Source of the DNA: an uncultured Spirochaetales bacterium
Lineage (GTDB): Bacteria; Spirochaetota; Spirochaetia; Sphaerochaetales; Sphaerochaetaceae
Direction: 5' to 3'
Assembly (NCBI GenBank): GCA_934247875.1
Contig: CAKQJZ010000102.1
Coordinates: 1 to 6,331, forward strand
DNA: 6,331 nt
Of the stretch, positions 1 through 4,791 are shown piece by piece. Position 1 is the stretch's first letter; each line of letters starts with the position of its first letter. The position numbers were made by a program, and so were the translations under genes. The notes beneath the pieces were generated by a model. It searched no databases. It was not told the DNA's origin and saw only the letters and a list, made by a program, of their open reading frames with translations.

Positions 1-161
1 TAACAAACAATAATTGTCATCTAATATTTTTGCCTCAAATGACTTTTTTATTACATTCAAATGTAGATATCATAGACTAACTTATAAGTTTCCAATAAAT
101 AATTATATAACTTTTATATTTACATAATGCCAATTCCGCAGTATTCTAAATCTAGGATATT
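1..161. other. AT-rich non-coding stretch
   Basis: No open reading frame with a ribosome site is visible on either strand and stops are frequent in all frames. Two small inverted repeats are present: ACATT-CA-AATGT at 53-64 and a perfect 12-bp palindrome AACTTATAAGTT at 79-90. Neither is followed by a T-tract that would make a clear terminator. The stretch is most simply the intergenic space after an unseen gene to the left plus the promoter for the structured RNA that follows; no promoter stands out clearly enough to call. Confidence 0.5.
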
Positions 162-271
162 AAATGACAGCTAGTCAGGTTGCCTACAAAAGAGGAACTG
201 ATCCGAGTCGCTAGATGAAGAGTCATCTGACGCACAACCCCACTACGGACCTCCCTAGTGGGGCTTTTTTT
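162..271 (+). ncRNA. Candidate structured leader or small RNA ending in a terminator
   Basis: This segment is more GC-rich than its flanks, has no credible reading frame, and ends in a strong intrinsic terminator. Competing helices are visible: GTCAG (174-178) can pair with CTGAC (227-231), whereas AGATG (213-217) can pair with CATCT (224-228), and these two use the same bases. GGTTG (178-182) can also pair with CAACC (235-239), which touches the 5' arm of the terminator. Such exclusive pairings are typical of attenuators and riboswitches. It could be an argG leader (argG starts about 100 bases on), an independent small RNA, or the 3' UTR of a gene to the left. I could not match it to a known riboswitch class by eye. 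Confidence 0.35.
238..271 (+). terminator. Strong Rho-independent terminator upstream of argG
   Basis: CCCCACTA (238-245) pairs perfectly over 8 bp with TAGTGGGG (256-263) around a 10-base loop, followed by C and a run of seven T (265-271). This is a textbook intrinsic terminator on the plus strand. It either ends the transcript of the structured segment just before it or acts as an attenuator in an argG leader. The distance of about 100 bases to the argG start, with AT-rich promoter-like sequence between, favours a separate argG promoter but does not prove it. Confidence 0.85.
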
Positions 272-290
272 GAATTAAAATACAACAATC

Positions 291-305
291 ATTCAATATT
301 TGAAT
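291..305. promoter_or_regulatory. 15-bp palindrome in the argG promoter region, possible operator
   Basis: ATTCAA-TAT-TTGAAT is a perfect inverted repeat 68 bases before the argG start. The TGAAT/ATTCA elements are the half-site words of ArgR/AhrC ARG boxes (consensus TNTGAAT-WWWW-ATTCANW), and 299-316 matches the left half of such a box fully (TTTGAAT then ATTT) but the right half poorly (ATACG for ATTCA). Binding by an arginine repressor is therefore only an inference. The surrounding sequence contains several possible -10 words (for example TATATT at 319-324) but no good -35 at the right distance, so the promoter itself is not placed. Confidence 0.3.
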
Positions 306-372
306 ATTTATACGCTAATATATTGATTAATTTAAATAAATATGCAAAATACTCACTCGTAGGAGTATTAAA

Positions 373-1602
373 ATGAAAGAGAAAATCATTCTTGCATATT
401 CAGGTGGATTAGATACATCGGTAATTCTTAAGTGGCTTGCCAATAAAGGCTTTGATGTTATTGCCTATGTCGCTGATGTTGGTCAGCTTGATGACTTCAA
501 AGCAATTGAAGAAAAAGCATATGCTACAGGTGCTAGCAAAGTATATATAGAAGACCTAAAGGAAGAACTTGTCAAAAACTATGTTTATCCTTCCTTGAAA
601 GCAAATACCATCTATGAAGGTACTTACATGCTTGGTACTTCCATTGCTAGGCCTATTATCGCTAAAAGGCAGATTGAGATAGCAAAGAAAGAAGGCACTA
701 AATATGTAGCACACGGCGCAACAGGCAAAGGCAACGACCAGGTACGCTTTGAGTTTGGCTACTATATGAATATGCCTGATGTTAAGATCATCAGCCCATG
801 GAAGGACAGTGAGTTCCTAAGCCAGTTTGAAGGACGCTCAGACATGCTGGCATATGCAGAGAAATACAACATCCCTGTAAAGGCATCATTAAAGAAGCCT
901 TATAGTGAAGATGCTAACCTTATTCATATATCACATGAGGCAGGTATTCTTGAAGATCCTGCTAAGAGATGTCCTGAAGATGTATTCTCTTACACAGTAA
1001 GTCCTAAAGATGCACCTAATGAAGAGACAACACTATCAATAGATTTTGTTTCAGGAGTACCTGTAAAGATTACTAACGAAAATGATGGAACAGTAGTTAC
1101 TGGAGACCTTGAGATGATTGAGTATCTCAATAAAGTTGGTCATGACAATGCTATTGGCCGTGTTGATATGGTTGAGAACAGATTTGTTGGAATCAAATCA
1201 AGAGGTGTATATGAAACACCAGGGTGCGAGATTCTATGGAAAGCACATCATAACCTTGAAGGCCTATGCATGGATAAAGAAGCAATGCACATAAGAGACA
1301 CACTGACTCCTAAATATGCTGAGCTGATTTACAACGGATACTGGGGAGCTCCTGAGTTCAATATGCTAACAGCACTCTTTGATGAAAGCCAGAAATACGT
1401 AACTGGCAACGCTAAAGTAGCGCTATACAAAGGCAACGTAATCAACGCAGGAATATCATCAGAGTACTCACTCTACAACCAAGATCTAGGCTCAATGGAT
1501 AAAGCTGGTGGCTATCATCCACTTGATTGCAAAGGCTTTATCAATATAAGCGCTATACGTTTGATGGCATCTTCAATGAGAGATGACAAGTATAGCAAGT
1601 GA
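373..1602 (+). CDS. argG: Argininosuccinate synthase
   Basis: Cytoplasmic enzyme of arginine synthesis that joins citrulline and aspartate with ATP to give argininosuccinate, AMP and pyrophosphate. The 409-residue product is full length for the family (about 400). The N-terminal ATP-binding PP-loop SGGLDTS is at residues 10-16, the family signature HGATGKGNDQVRFE at 114-127, and the C-terminal domain keeps IGRVDMVENRFVG (261-273) and SRGVYETPG (276-284). The start is fixed by GGAG at 362-365, seven bases before ATG; the stop is TGA. No argH or other arginine gene is beside it. A terminator and possible leader lie upstream. An IS200/IS605 element begins about four bases after the stop, and no intrinsic terminator is seen between, so argG transcripts may run antisense into tnpB. 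The last few residues (SSMRDDKYSK) are poorly conserved in this family, so I cannot exclude that the insertion altered the extreme C terminus. Confidence 0.97.
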   Translation: MKEKIILAYSGGLDTSVILKWLANKGFDVIAYVADVGQLDDFKAIEEKAYATGASKVYIEDLKEELVKNYVYPSLKANTIYEGTYMLGTSIARPIIAKRQIEIAKKEGTKYVAHGATGKGNDQVRFEFGYYMNMPDVKIISPWKDSEFLSQFEGRSDMLAYAEKYNIPVKASLKKPYSEDANLIHISHEAGILEDPAKRCPEDVFSYTVSPKDAPNEETTLSIDFVSGVPVKITNENDGTVVTGDLEMIEYLNKVGHDNAIGRVDMVENRFVGIKSRGVYETPGCEILWKAHHNLEGLCMDKEAMHIRDTLTPKYAELIYNGYWGAPEFNMLTALFDESQKYVTGNAKVALYKGNVINAGISSEYSLYNQDLGSMDKAGGYHPLDCKGFINISAIRLMASSMRDDKYSK

Positions 1603-1740
1603 CAACTCTCCCGCCTAAAGGCAGGAAGCTTCCTGAGTCGTATTCTCAAGAACTATTCCTGCTTCTTCGACGTTGGGCTTCTTAGGTGCGTTCGCACGGT
1701 CGTCCACCATGTTCGTCTCCACAGGCGTTGATTTCCCGCC
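1603..1740 (-). ncRNA. Predicted omega-RNA (reRNA) of TnpB, scaffold part
   Basis: In studied IS200/IS605 TnpB systems the guide RNA comes from the 3' end of tnpB plus the right end of the element, and the roughly 16-20-nt guide is copied from DNA just past the right end. Here that scaffold would cover the last part of tnpB and the right-end hairpin on the minus strand, and the guide would begin near 1602 and be antisense to the final argG codons and stop. The 5' limit is arbitrary, since processing cannot be seen from sequence. Evidence is position, the palindrome at 1622-1635 and the adjacent hairpin; there is no direct evidence of expression. Confidence 0.45.
1611..1625. repeat. Right-end hairpin of the IS with a bulged base
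   Basis: On the plus strand CC-GCC (1611-1615), loop TAAA (1616-1619) and GGC-A-GG (1620-1625) fold into a stem of three plus two pairs with A1623 bulged; on the minus strand the bulge is a T. Small imperfect hairpins with one extrahelical base are the TnpA recognition structures of IS200/IS605 elements. The tnpB stop codon (TAG on the minus strand, 1617-1615) lies across its loop and stem. The adjoining CAGGAAGCTTCCTG (1622-1635) is a perfect 14-bp palindrome that gives an alternative, mutually exclusive fold. Confidence 0.65.
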
Positions 1741-2865
1741 GTCCACGGGTATTGTTATCATTTCATACCCCTTTCTCTGTATGTTCACGCTGCCATTCCT
1801 GTCACGATCATGCACAACGTTGCATACGGGGCATTTCCATTCTCGTTCACTGAGTGTCAAATCTTTATAGATGTAACCACAGTTACTGCAAATCTTGCTA
1901 GATGCATAGAAGCGCGGAACCTTTATAAACAGAGTTCCATGTTCGATGCATTTCTGCTCAAGTCTTGCAAGGAACCTGGAGAATGACGCATCGCTTATTG
2001 CCTTCGCTAATCTATGGTTCTTCATCATTCCCTTGGTGTTGAGATCTTCTACGCATACTGCAACGTGGTTCTTGTTGACAATATCCGTTGTCGCCTTCTC
2101 AATGGTGTCGTCCCTTTGGTTTCTTATCTTTTCATGGCATCTAGCGAGTTTCTTTATCGCCTTCTTTCTGTTTGAAGAACCTTTCTCCTTTCTCGCGACT
2201 CTTCTTTGAAGGCATTTGAGCTTTCTCTCGCTGTTTGCAAGATGCTTGTTGTTTTGATACTCGGTCCCATCCGAACATACAGCTAGGGTCTTTACCCCCA
2301 TGTCTATGCCAAGAACGTCATCAAGCGCTGCAGGCAGTCTTCTATCCGTCCTTGCTTTGCAAATCCCATTCTCCACAAGGATTCTGACATAGTATCTGTC
2401 GGAAGGTTCTGAAACTACCGTAACCGTTTTTATATCACCCTTGAACCTTCTGTGAAATACACAGTCAATCCATCCAATCCTTGGAAGATAAACGGCAGCA
2501 GCTTTATAATCAACCTTGACGTTTTGCGGACACTGGAATGATTGCCTTGTAGAGCGTTTCTTGAAGGTTGGATAGCCTGTTTTTCCAGGATTCCTGAAAA
2601 AGTTCCTGAACGCAGTATCCAGGTTTTTGTTCGCCATCTGCAATGATTGGGAGTTGACATCCCTTAGCCAGGGGTGGATGTCCTTAAGTTTCCTTAAAAA
2701 GGCGTTGCAGTCGTAGTAGTTCCGGATTTCCTTCCTTCTCTCGTATGCTTTGTTCCTGTACTCTAGAAGACTGTTGTAAACGAATCGCACAGAGCCGAAA
2801 GTCTTTGTCAGCAGGCTTTGCTGTTCGACTGTTGGATAGAGTCTGTAAGAAAAGGATTTGAGCAT
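1615..2865 (-). CDS. tnpB: TnpB, RNA-guided RuvC-type DNA nuclease of the IS605 element
   Basis: TnpB proteins are ancestors of Cas12: guided by omega-RNA they cut DNA next to a short target-adjacent motif and help the element persist. The 416-residue product is typical in length. It opens with the usual helix-turn-helix-like MLKSFSYRLYPT. RuvC-I is GIDMG (Asp188), RuvC-II is VEDLN (Glu273), the zinc finger has CSNC (326-329) and CPVC (345-348), and RuvC-III is DRDRN (Asp355), so the catalytic triad and all four zinc cysteines are present. The tail from about residue 375 is low-complexity, and its final codons double as right-end hairpin sequence. The ATG at 2865 matches the family N terminus; a TTG six codons earlier (2883) extends the frame but would sit upstream of and across a TATAAT box. 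No Shine-Dalgarno precedes either. It is convergent with argG and divergent from tnpA. Confidence 0.9.
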   Translation of the reverse strand: MLKSFSYRLYPTVEQQSLLTKTFGSVRFVYNSLLEYRNKAYERRKEIRNYYDCNAFLRKLKDIHPWLRDVNSQSLQMANKNLDTAFRNFFRNPGKTGYPTFKKRSTRQSFQCPQNVKVDYKAAAVYLPRIGWIDCVFHRRFKGDIKTVTVVSEPSDRYYVRILVENGICKARTDRRLPAALDDVLGIDMGVKTLAVCSDGTEYQNNKHLANSERKLKCLQRRVARKEKGSSNRKKAIKKLARCHEKIRNQRDDTIEKATTDIVNKNHVAVCVEDLNTKGMMKNHRLAKAISDASFSRFLARLEQKCIEHGTLFIKVPRFYASSKICSNCGYIYKDLTLSEREWKCPVCNVVHDRDRNGSVNIQRKGYEMITIPVDGGKSTPVETNMVDDRANAPKKPNVEEAGIVLENTTQEASCL

Positions 2866-2885
2866 ACTTTTATTATAGCCCAAAT
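2866..2885. promoter_or_regulatory. Shared divergent promoter core between tnpB and tnpA
   Basis: Only 20 bases separate the tnpB ATG (2865) from the tnpA ATG (2886). The minus strand has a perfect -10 word TATAAT at 2877-2872, six bases before the tnpB ATG, and the plus strand has TATTAT at 2871-2876, nine bases before the tnpA ATG. Neither gene has a Shine-Dalgarno sequence. Transcription from these boxes would start at or within a few bases of the start codons, so both mRNAs would be leaderless or nearly so. No good -35 box is visible on either side. Confidence 0.4.
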
Positions 2886-3293
2886 ATGGCTAATGAGAAA
2901 AATTTAAACCGTTATTCAGCAGCATATGCGGTCTACAACCTGCATTATCATATCGACTTCTGTCCAAAGTACAAGAGACCTGTGCTAGAGACATTGGAAT
3001 CCGAGTCGCGGGATCTGTTCGAGCAAAAAGCGAAGGAGCTCAACGTTGAGATAGAAGCAATGGAGATCATGCCAGATCACGTTCACCTGTTCGTCTCAGC
3101 ATCCCCTGCCATCACCCCACAACTGATCGTTAACCAAATGAAGGGGTATACGTCTCATGTGCTTCGAGAGCGCCATGATTGACTGAGGAGCCGTTTGCTC
3201 ACATTGTGGACACGATCTTATTATATAGGGAGAACAGGAGTGGTATCGCAAGAGACCATCATGAAATACATCGAAAACCAGAAGAACGTATAG
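2886..3293 (+). pseudogene. tnpA: TnpA, IS200-type Y1/HUH transposase, interrupted by an in-frame TGA
   Basis: TnpA cuts and rejoins single-stranded element ends with a tyrosine nucleophile. The frame runs open for 98 codons, meets TGA at 3180-3182, then continues in the same frame for 36 codons to TAG at 3291-3293. Read through, it is 135 residues, the usual family length. The metal-binding HUH motif is PDHVHLFV with His65 and His67 before the stop; the conserved LTLWTRSYYIG and the catalytic Tyr128 in MKYIENQK lie after it. A tryptophan codon TGG changed to TGA would explain the lesion with one base. The 98-residue product lacks the nucleophile and should be inactive unless the UGA is read through. 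No Shine-Dalgarno is seen; the mRNA may be leaderless. Homology is clear; whether the gene is fully dead is inferred. Confidence 0.88.
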
Positions 3294-3301
3294 CCATGCT
3301 T

Positions 3302-3322
3302 TCATCTCCCGCCTAAAGATGA
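3302..3322. repeat. Left-end hairpin of the IS
   Basis: TCATCT (3302-3307) pairs perfectly with AGATGA (3317-3322) around the nine-base loop CCCGCCTAA. The loop and flanks carry the 14-base word shared with the right end, but the stem sequence differs. It lies nine bases after the original tnpA stop codon, the place expected for the left-end subterminal hairpin in this family. The true left tip should be some 10-20 bases farther right, before the terminator at 3352. Confidence 0.6.
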
Positions 3323-3351
3323 GAGTATTCCCGCATGGATTTTATAAAGCT

Positions 3352-3380
3352 AAAAAAGCCCTGATTAAGCCAGGATCTTC
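3352..3380 (-). terminator. Rho-independent terminator after the small ORF
   Basis: On the minus strand CCTG (3374-3371) and CAGG (3363-3360) close a seven-base loop; the stem extends outward through G-U and A-U pairs with one mismatch, to roughly ten pairs that use part of the T-run, ending in six T at 3357-3352. It starts next to the small ORF stop and would end transcription of the minus-strand cluster before the insertion element. It also marks sequence that probably belongs to the host side of the IS left end. Confidence 0.6.
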
Positions 3381-3514
3381 TATTCGCTTTTCAAGACGAT
3401 GAATTCATCAATTCCTTCTGCCCTTCCCCACCATTCAAGAACAACTCCATCCTCAGGTTTCCAAGCGCAGCTATTATCGTCTTTATTATCTTCTTTATCT
3501 TCTTCCATAATCAT
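3380..3514 (-). CDS. Small acidic protein of unknown function (44 aa)
   Basis: I do not recognise this protein. The frame runs from ATG at 3514 to TAG at 3382-3380 with an in-frame TAA just before the start. The N-terminal third is very acidic (MIMEEDKEDNKDDN), followed by a more protein-like part containing CAWKPEDGVVLEWWGRAEG and ending IDEFIVLKSE. GGAGG at 3528-3524 is nine bases before the ATG and lies in the 3' arm of the hairpin after the upstream porin gene, so translation may be coupled to that hairpin opening. A second ATG two codons in is possible. A terminator follows the stop directly. There is no signal peptide or membrane segment. It could be a genuine small protein co-transcribed with the envelope genes, or the leftover of a longer gene; clean start, ribosome site and terminator favour a real gene. 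Confidence 0.5.
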   Translation of the reverse strand: MIMEEDKEDNKDDNSCAWKPEDGVVLEWWGRAEGIDEFIVLKSE

Positions 3515-3519
3515 TTATA

Positions 3520-3539
3520 AAGCCCTCCGAAGAGGGCTC
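3520..3539 (-). terminator. UUCG-loop hairpin after the FadL-like gene
   Basis: AGCCCTC (3538-3532) and GAGGGCT (3527-3521) form a perfect 7-bp stem closed by the very stable TTCG tetraloop, 14 bases after the porin stop codon. The tail is only TTATAA instead of a solid T-run, so termination is likely partial, and the 3' arm contains the GGAGG that serves the next small ORF. It may therefore be a leaky terminator, an mRNA 3' stabiliser, or a structure that hides the small ORF ribosome site. Confidence 0.65.
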
Positions 3540-3552
3540 AAACCTTATATTA

Positions 3553-4776
3553 TTATCTATCCCAGCCAATGTTGAACTTAACAGTAAGTCCATCAACAGG
3601 GTTAGCACCAGCAGTCTTGCCAAGCTCCTGCCAGAAGTAAGCAACATCCATCTTGATTGCCCAGAGATCCAAGCCAGCTCCAAGAGTCCAGTAGCCCTGG
3701 TTAAAGCCGCCACGTACATCAAGTACATTGAGAACTCTAACTTCAGCACCAGCACTCAAGTGAGACATGAGATCTCTCATCTCAAAGCCATTCTTATTCT
3801 TGAAGATGCCAATAGTATCAACAACATCAACTGCAATAGTTGGAGAGAAGAAGCTATTCTTCAGTGACCAAGCAAAACCAGCATCTAGCGAGAAGTCTGT
3901 ATCAAATGTGAATGACTCTGATTTAGCAGAAGCTCCAAGTGGATTCTGAAGTACATCTTCATAATTTTCATATGAATTCATATGCATCTTTCCATTGATA
4001 TTTCTAGCAACTACAGCAAGCTTGAAGTTAAGTGGAAGGTTAAGACCAACACCAATATCAACAGGAATAGAATAGCCAGCCATTATAGTAGTTGAATTGA
4101 GAAGGTTTTCCATCTTCTCTGAATCAAGAACATCTGATAGTGGAACTGCTTTTGAGTATGCTAAGTAATTGAATCTAACTGCAGCACCCAAATCTATAGA
4201 AAGATTAGATGCAATGCTAATTCTCTGACCATAGCCAAGAGCAATAGAAGCATTGAGAGAATCAAACACACCACCGTCTGTTGATGATACACGGTATGAA
4301 TGAACTGTATCTTTTATATTCAATGCAAGACCAAATCCACCAGCTGAGAAACCAACAGAAGCATCAACATCTGCAATCTTAGTATAATTCTCACCAATAG
4401 CTTTCTTGAGATGCAATGCTAAAGGAGTGATTGTTTCAGAATTTTCTGGATCGAAATTCTTTATATCATCAATAACTCCATTCTGAATCATTCCATATGG
4501 ATGATAGAGAGTGAAAGCAACTGAAGGAAGCTGAACAACTACTTTTCTATCAGCAAGTCCTGCTGGATTATAGAAAATACTATCAGAACCATTAACAGCT
4601 GCAAGACCTGCATTACCCATAGCAAGTCTTCTTGGACTTGTTGGATTAGAAGGCTTAAGCAAAGCACCATACATAGCACTTCCAGTAGGATCTATAACAG
4701 GAGTCTTTACTTCTTCTGCGAATAGAGAAGAAAAACAACAAAGAACAATTAGAATAACTAAAAATAACTTTTTCAT
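3553..4776 (-). CDS. FadL/UPF0164-type outer-membrane beta-barrel protein
   Basis: A predicted outer-membrane barrel of 407 residues, related to the FadL/PorV-like UPF0164 proteins known mainly from treponemes and relatives, where uptake of long-chain fatty acids or other hydrophobic compounds is suspected. A signal peptide spans residues 1-20 (positively charged start, hydrophobic core, cut after SLFA). The family N-terminal signature is present: RRLAMGNAGLA at 49-59 and IFYNPAGLA at 67-75. The rest alternates short hydrophobic and polar strands with Gly and Asn turns, as expected of a barrel. The C terminus is FNIGWDR, so it lacks a terminal aromatic residue. GAGGAG (4790-4785) eight bases before ATG fixes the start. 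It lies 15 bp behind the lipoprotein gene, in one operon, suggesting a shared envelope role. The substrate cannot be told from sequence. Confidence 0.8.
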   Translation of the reverse strand: MKKLFLVILIVLCCFSSLFAEEVKTPVIDPTGSAMYGALLKPSNPTSPRRLAMGNAGLAAVNGSDSIFYNPAGLADRKVVVQLPSVAFTLYHPYGMIQNGVIDDIKNFDPENSETITPLALHLKKAIGENYTKIADVDASVGFSAGGFGLALNIKDTVHSYRVSSTDGGVFDSLNASIALGYGQRISIASNLSIDLGAAVRFNYLAYSKAVPLSDVLDSEKMENLLNSTTIMAGYSIPVDIGVGLNLPLNFKLAVVARNINGKMHMNSYENYEDVLQNPLGASAKSESFTFDTDFSLDAGFAWSLKNSFFSPTIAVDVVDTIGIFKNKNGFEMRDLMSHLSAGAEVRVLNVLDVRGGFNQGYWTLGAGLDLWAIKMDVAYFWQELGKTAGANPVDGLTVKFNIGWDR

Positions 4777-4791
4777 CTGCTTATCTCCTCA

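Larger units (their letters stand above)
1603..3340 (-). mobile_element. IS200/IS605-family insertion sequence (IS605-like, divergent tnpA and tnpB)
   Basis: The segment carries divergent tnpB (minus) and tnpA (plus) and lies between argG and a convergent small ORF. By family convention the left end is beyond the 3' end of tnpA (near 3302-3345) and the right end just after tnpB (near 1603-1625). Both ends contain the same 14 bases TCTCCCGCCTAAAG (1607-1620 and 3305-3318) in the same orientation, inside or next to hairpins; this fits elements that use subterminal hairpins instead of terminal inverted repeats and make no target duplication. The exact cleavage points cannot be read off because an empty site is not available, so the outer limits are uncertain by about 20 bases. 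Base composition is visibly richer in GC than the flanking genes, which suggests horizontal arrival. TnpA is broken by a stop codon, so the copy is probably no longer able to move by itself. Confidence 0.88.

Noticed and set aside
162..271. Known riboswitch or T-box leader
   Set aside because: I compared by eye with remembered consensus words of TPP, SAM, glycine, lysine, purine, cyclic-di-GMP and T-box RNAs and saw no match; kept only as an unassigned structured RNA.
215..376. 53-codon plus-strand frame from ATG 215 whose TGA overlaps the argG start codon
   Set aside because: It has no ribosome site at a usable distance and runs straight through the strong terminator hairpin and T-run; the overlap with argG looks like chance.
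2866..2883. Upstream TTG start for tnpB at 2883
   Set aside because: The extra six codons contain the TATAAT box, have no ribosome site, and the family N terminus begins at the ATG at 2865.
3180..3182. TGA read as tryptophan through an alternative genetic code
   Set aside because: argG ends with TGA at its expected length and uses TGG for Trp, as does tnpB, so the standard code fits.
4717..4776. Lipobox in the barrel protein signal peptide (cysteines 13 and 14)
   Set aside because: The residues before the cysteines are not the small residues needed for lipoprotein processing, while SLFA at 17-20 gives a good ordinary cleavage site.
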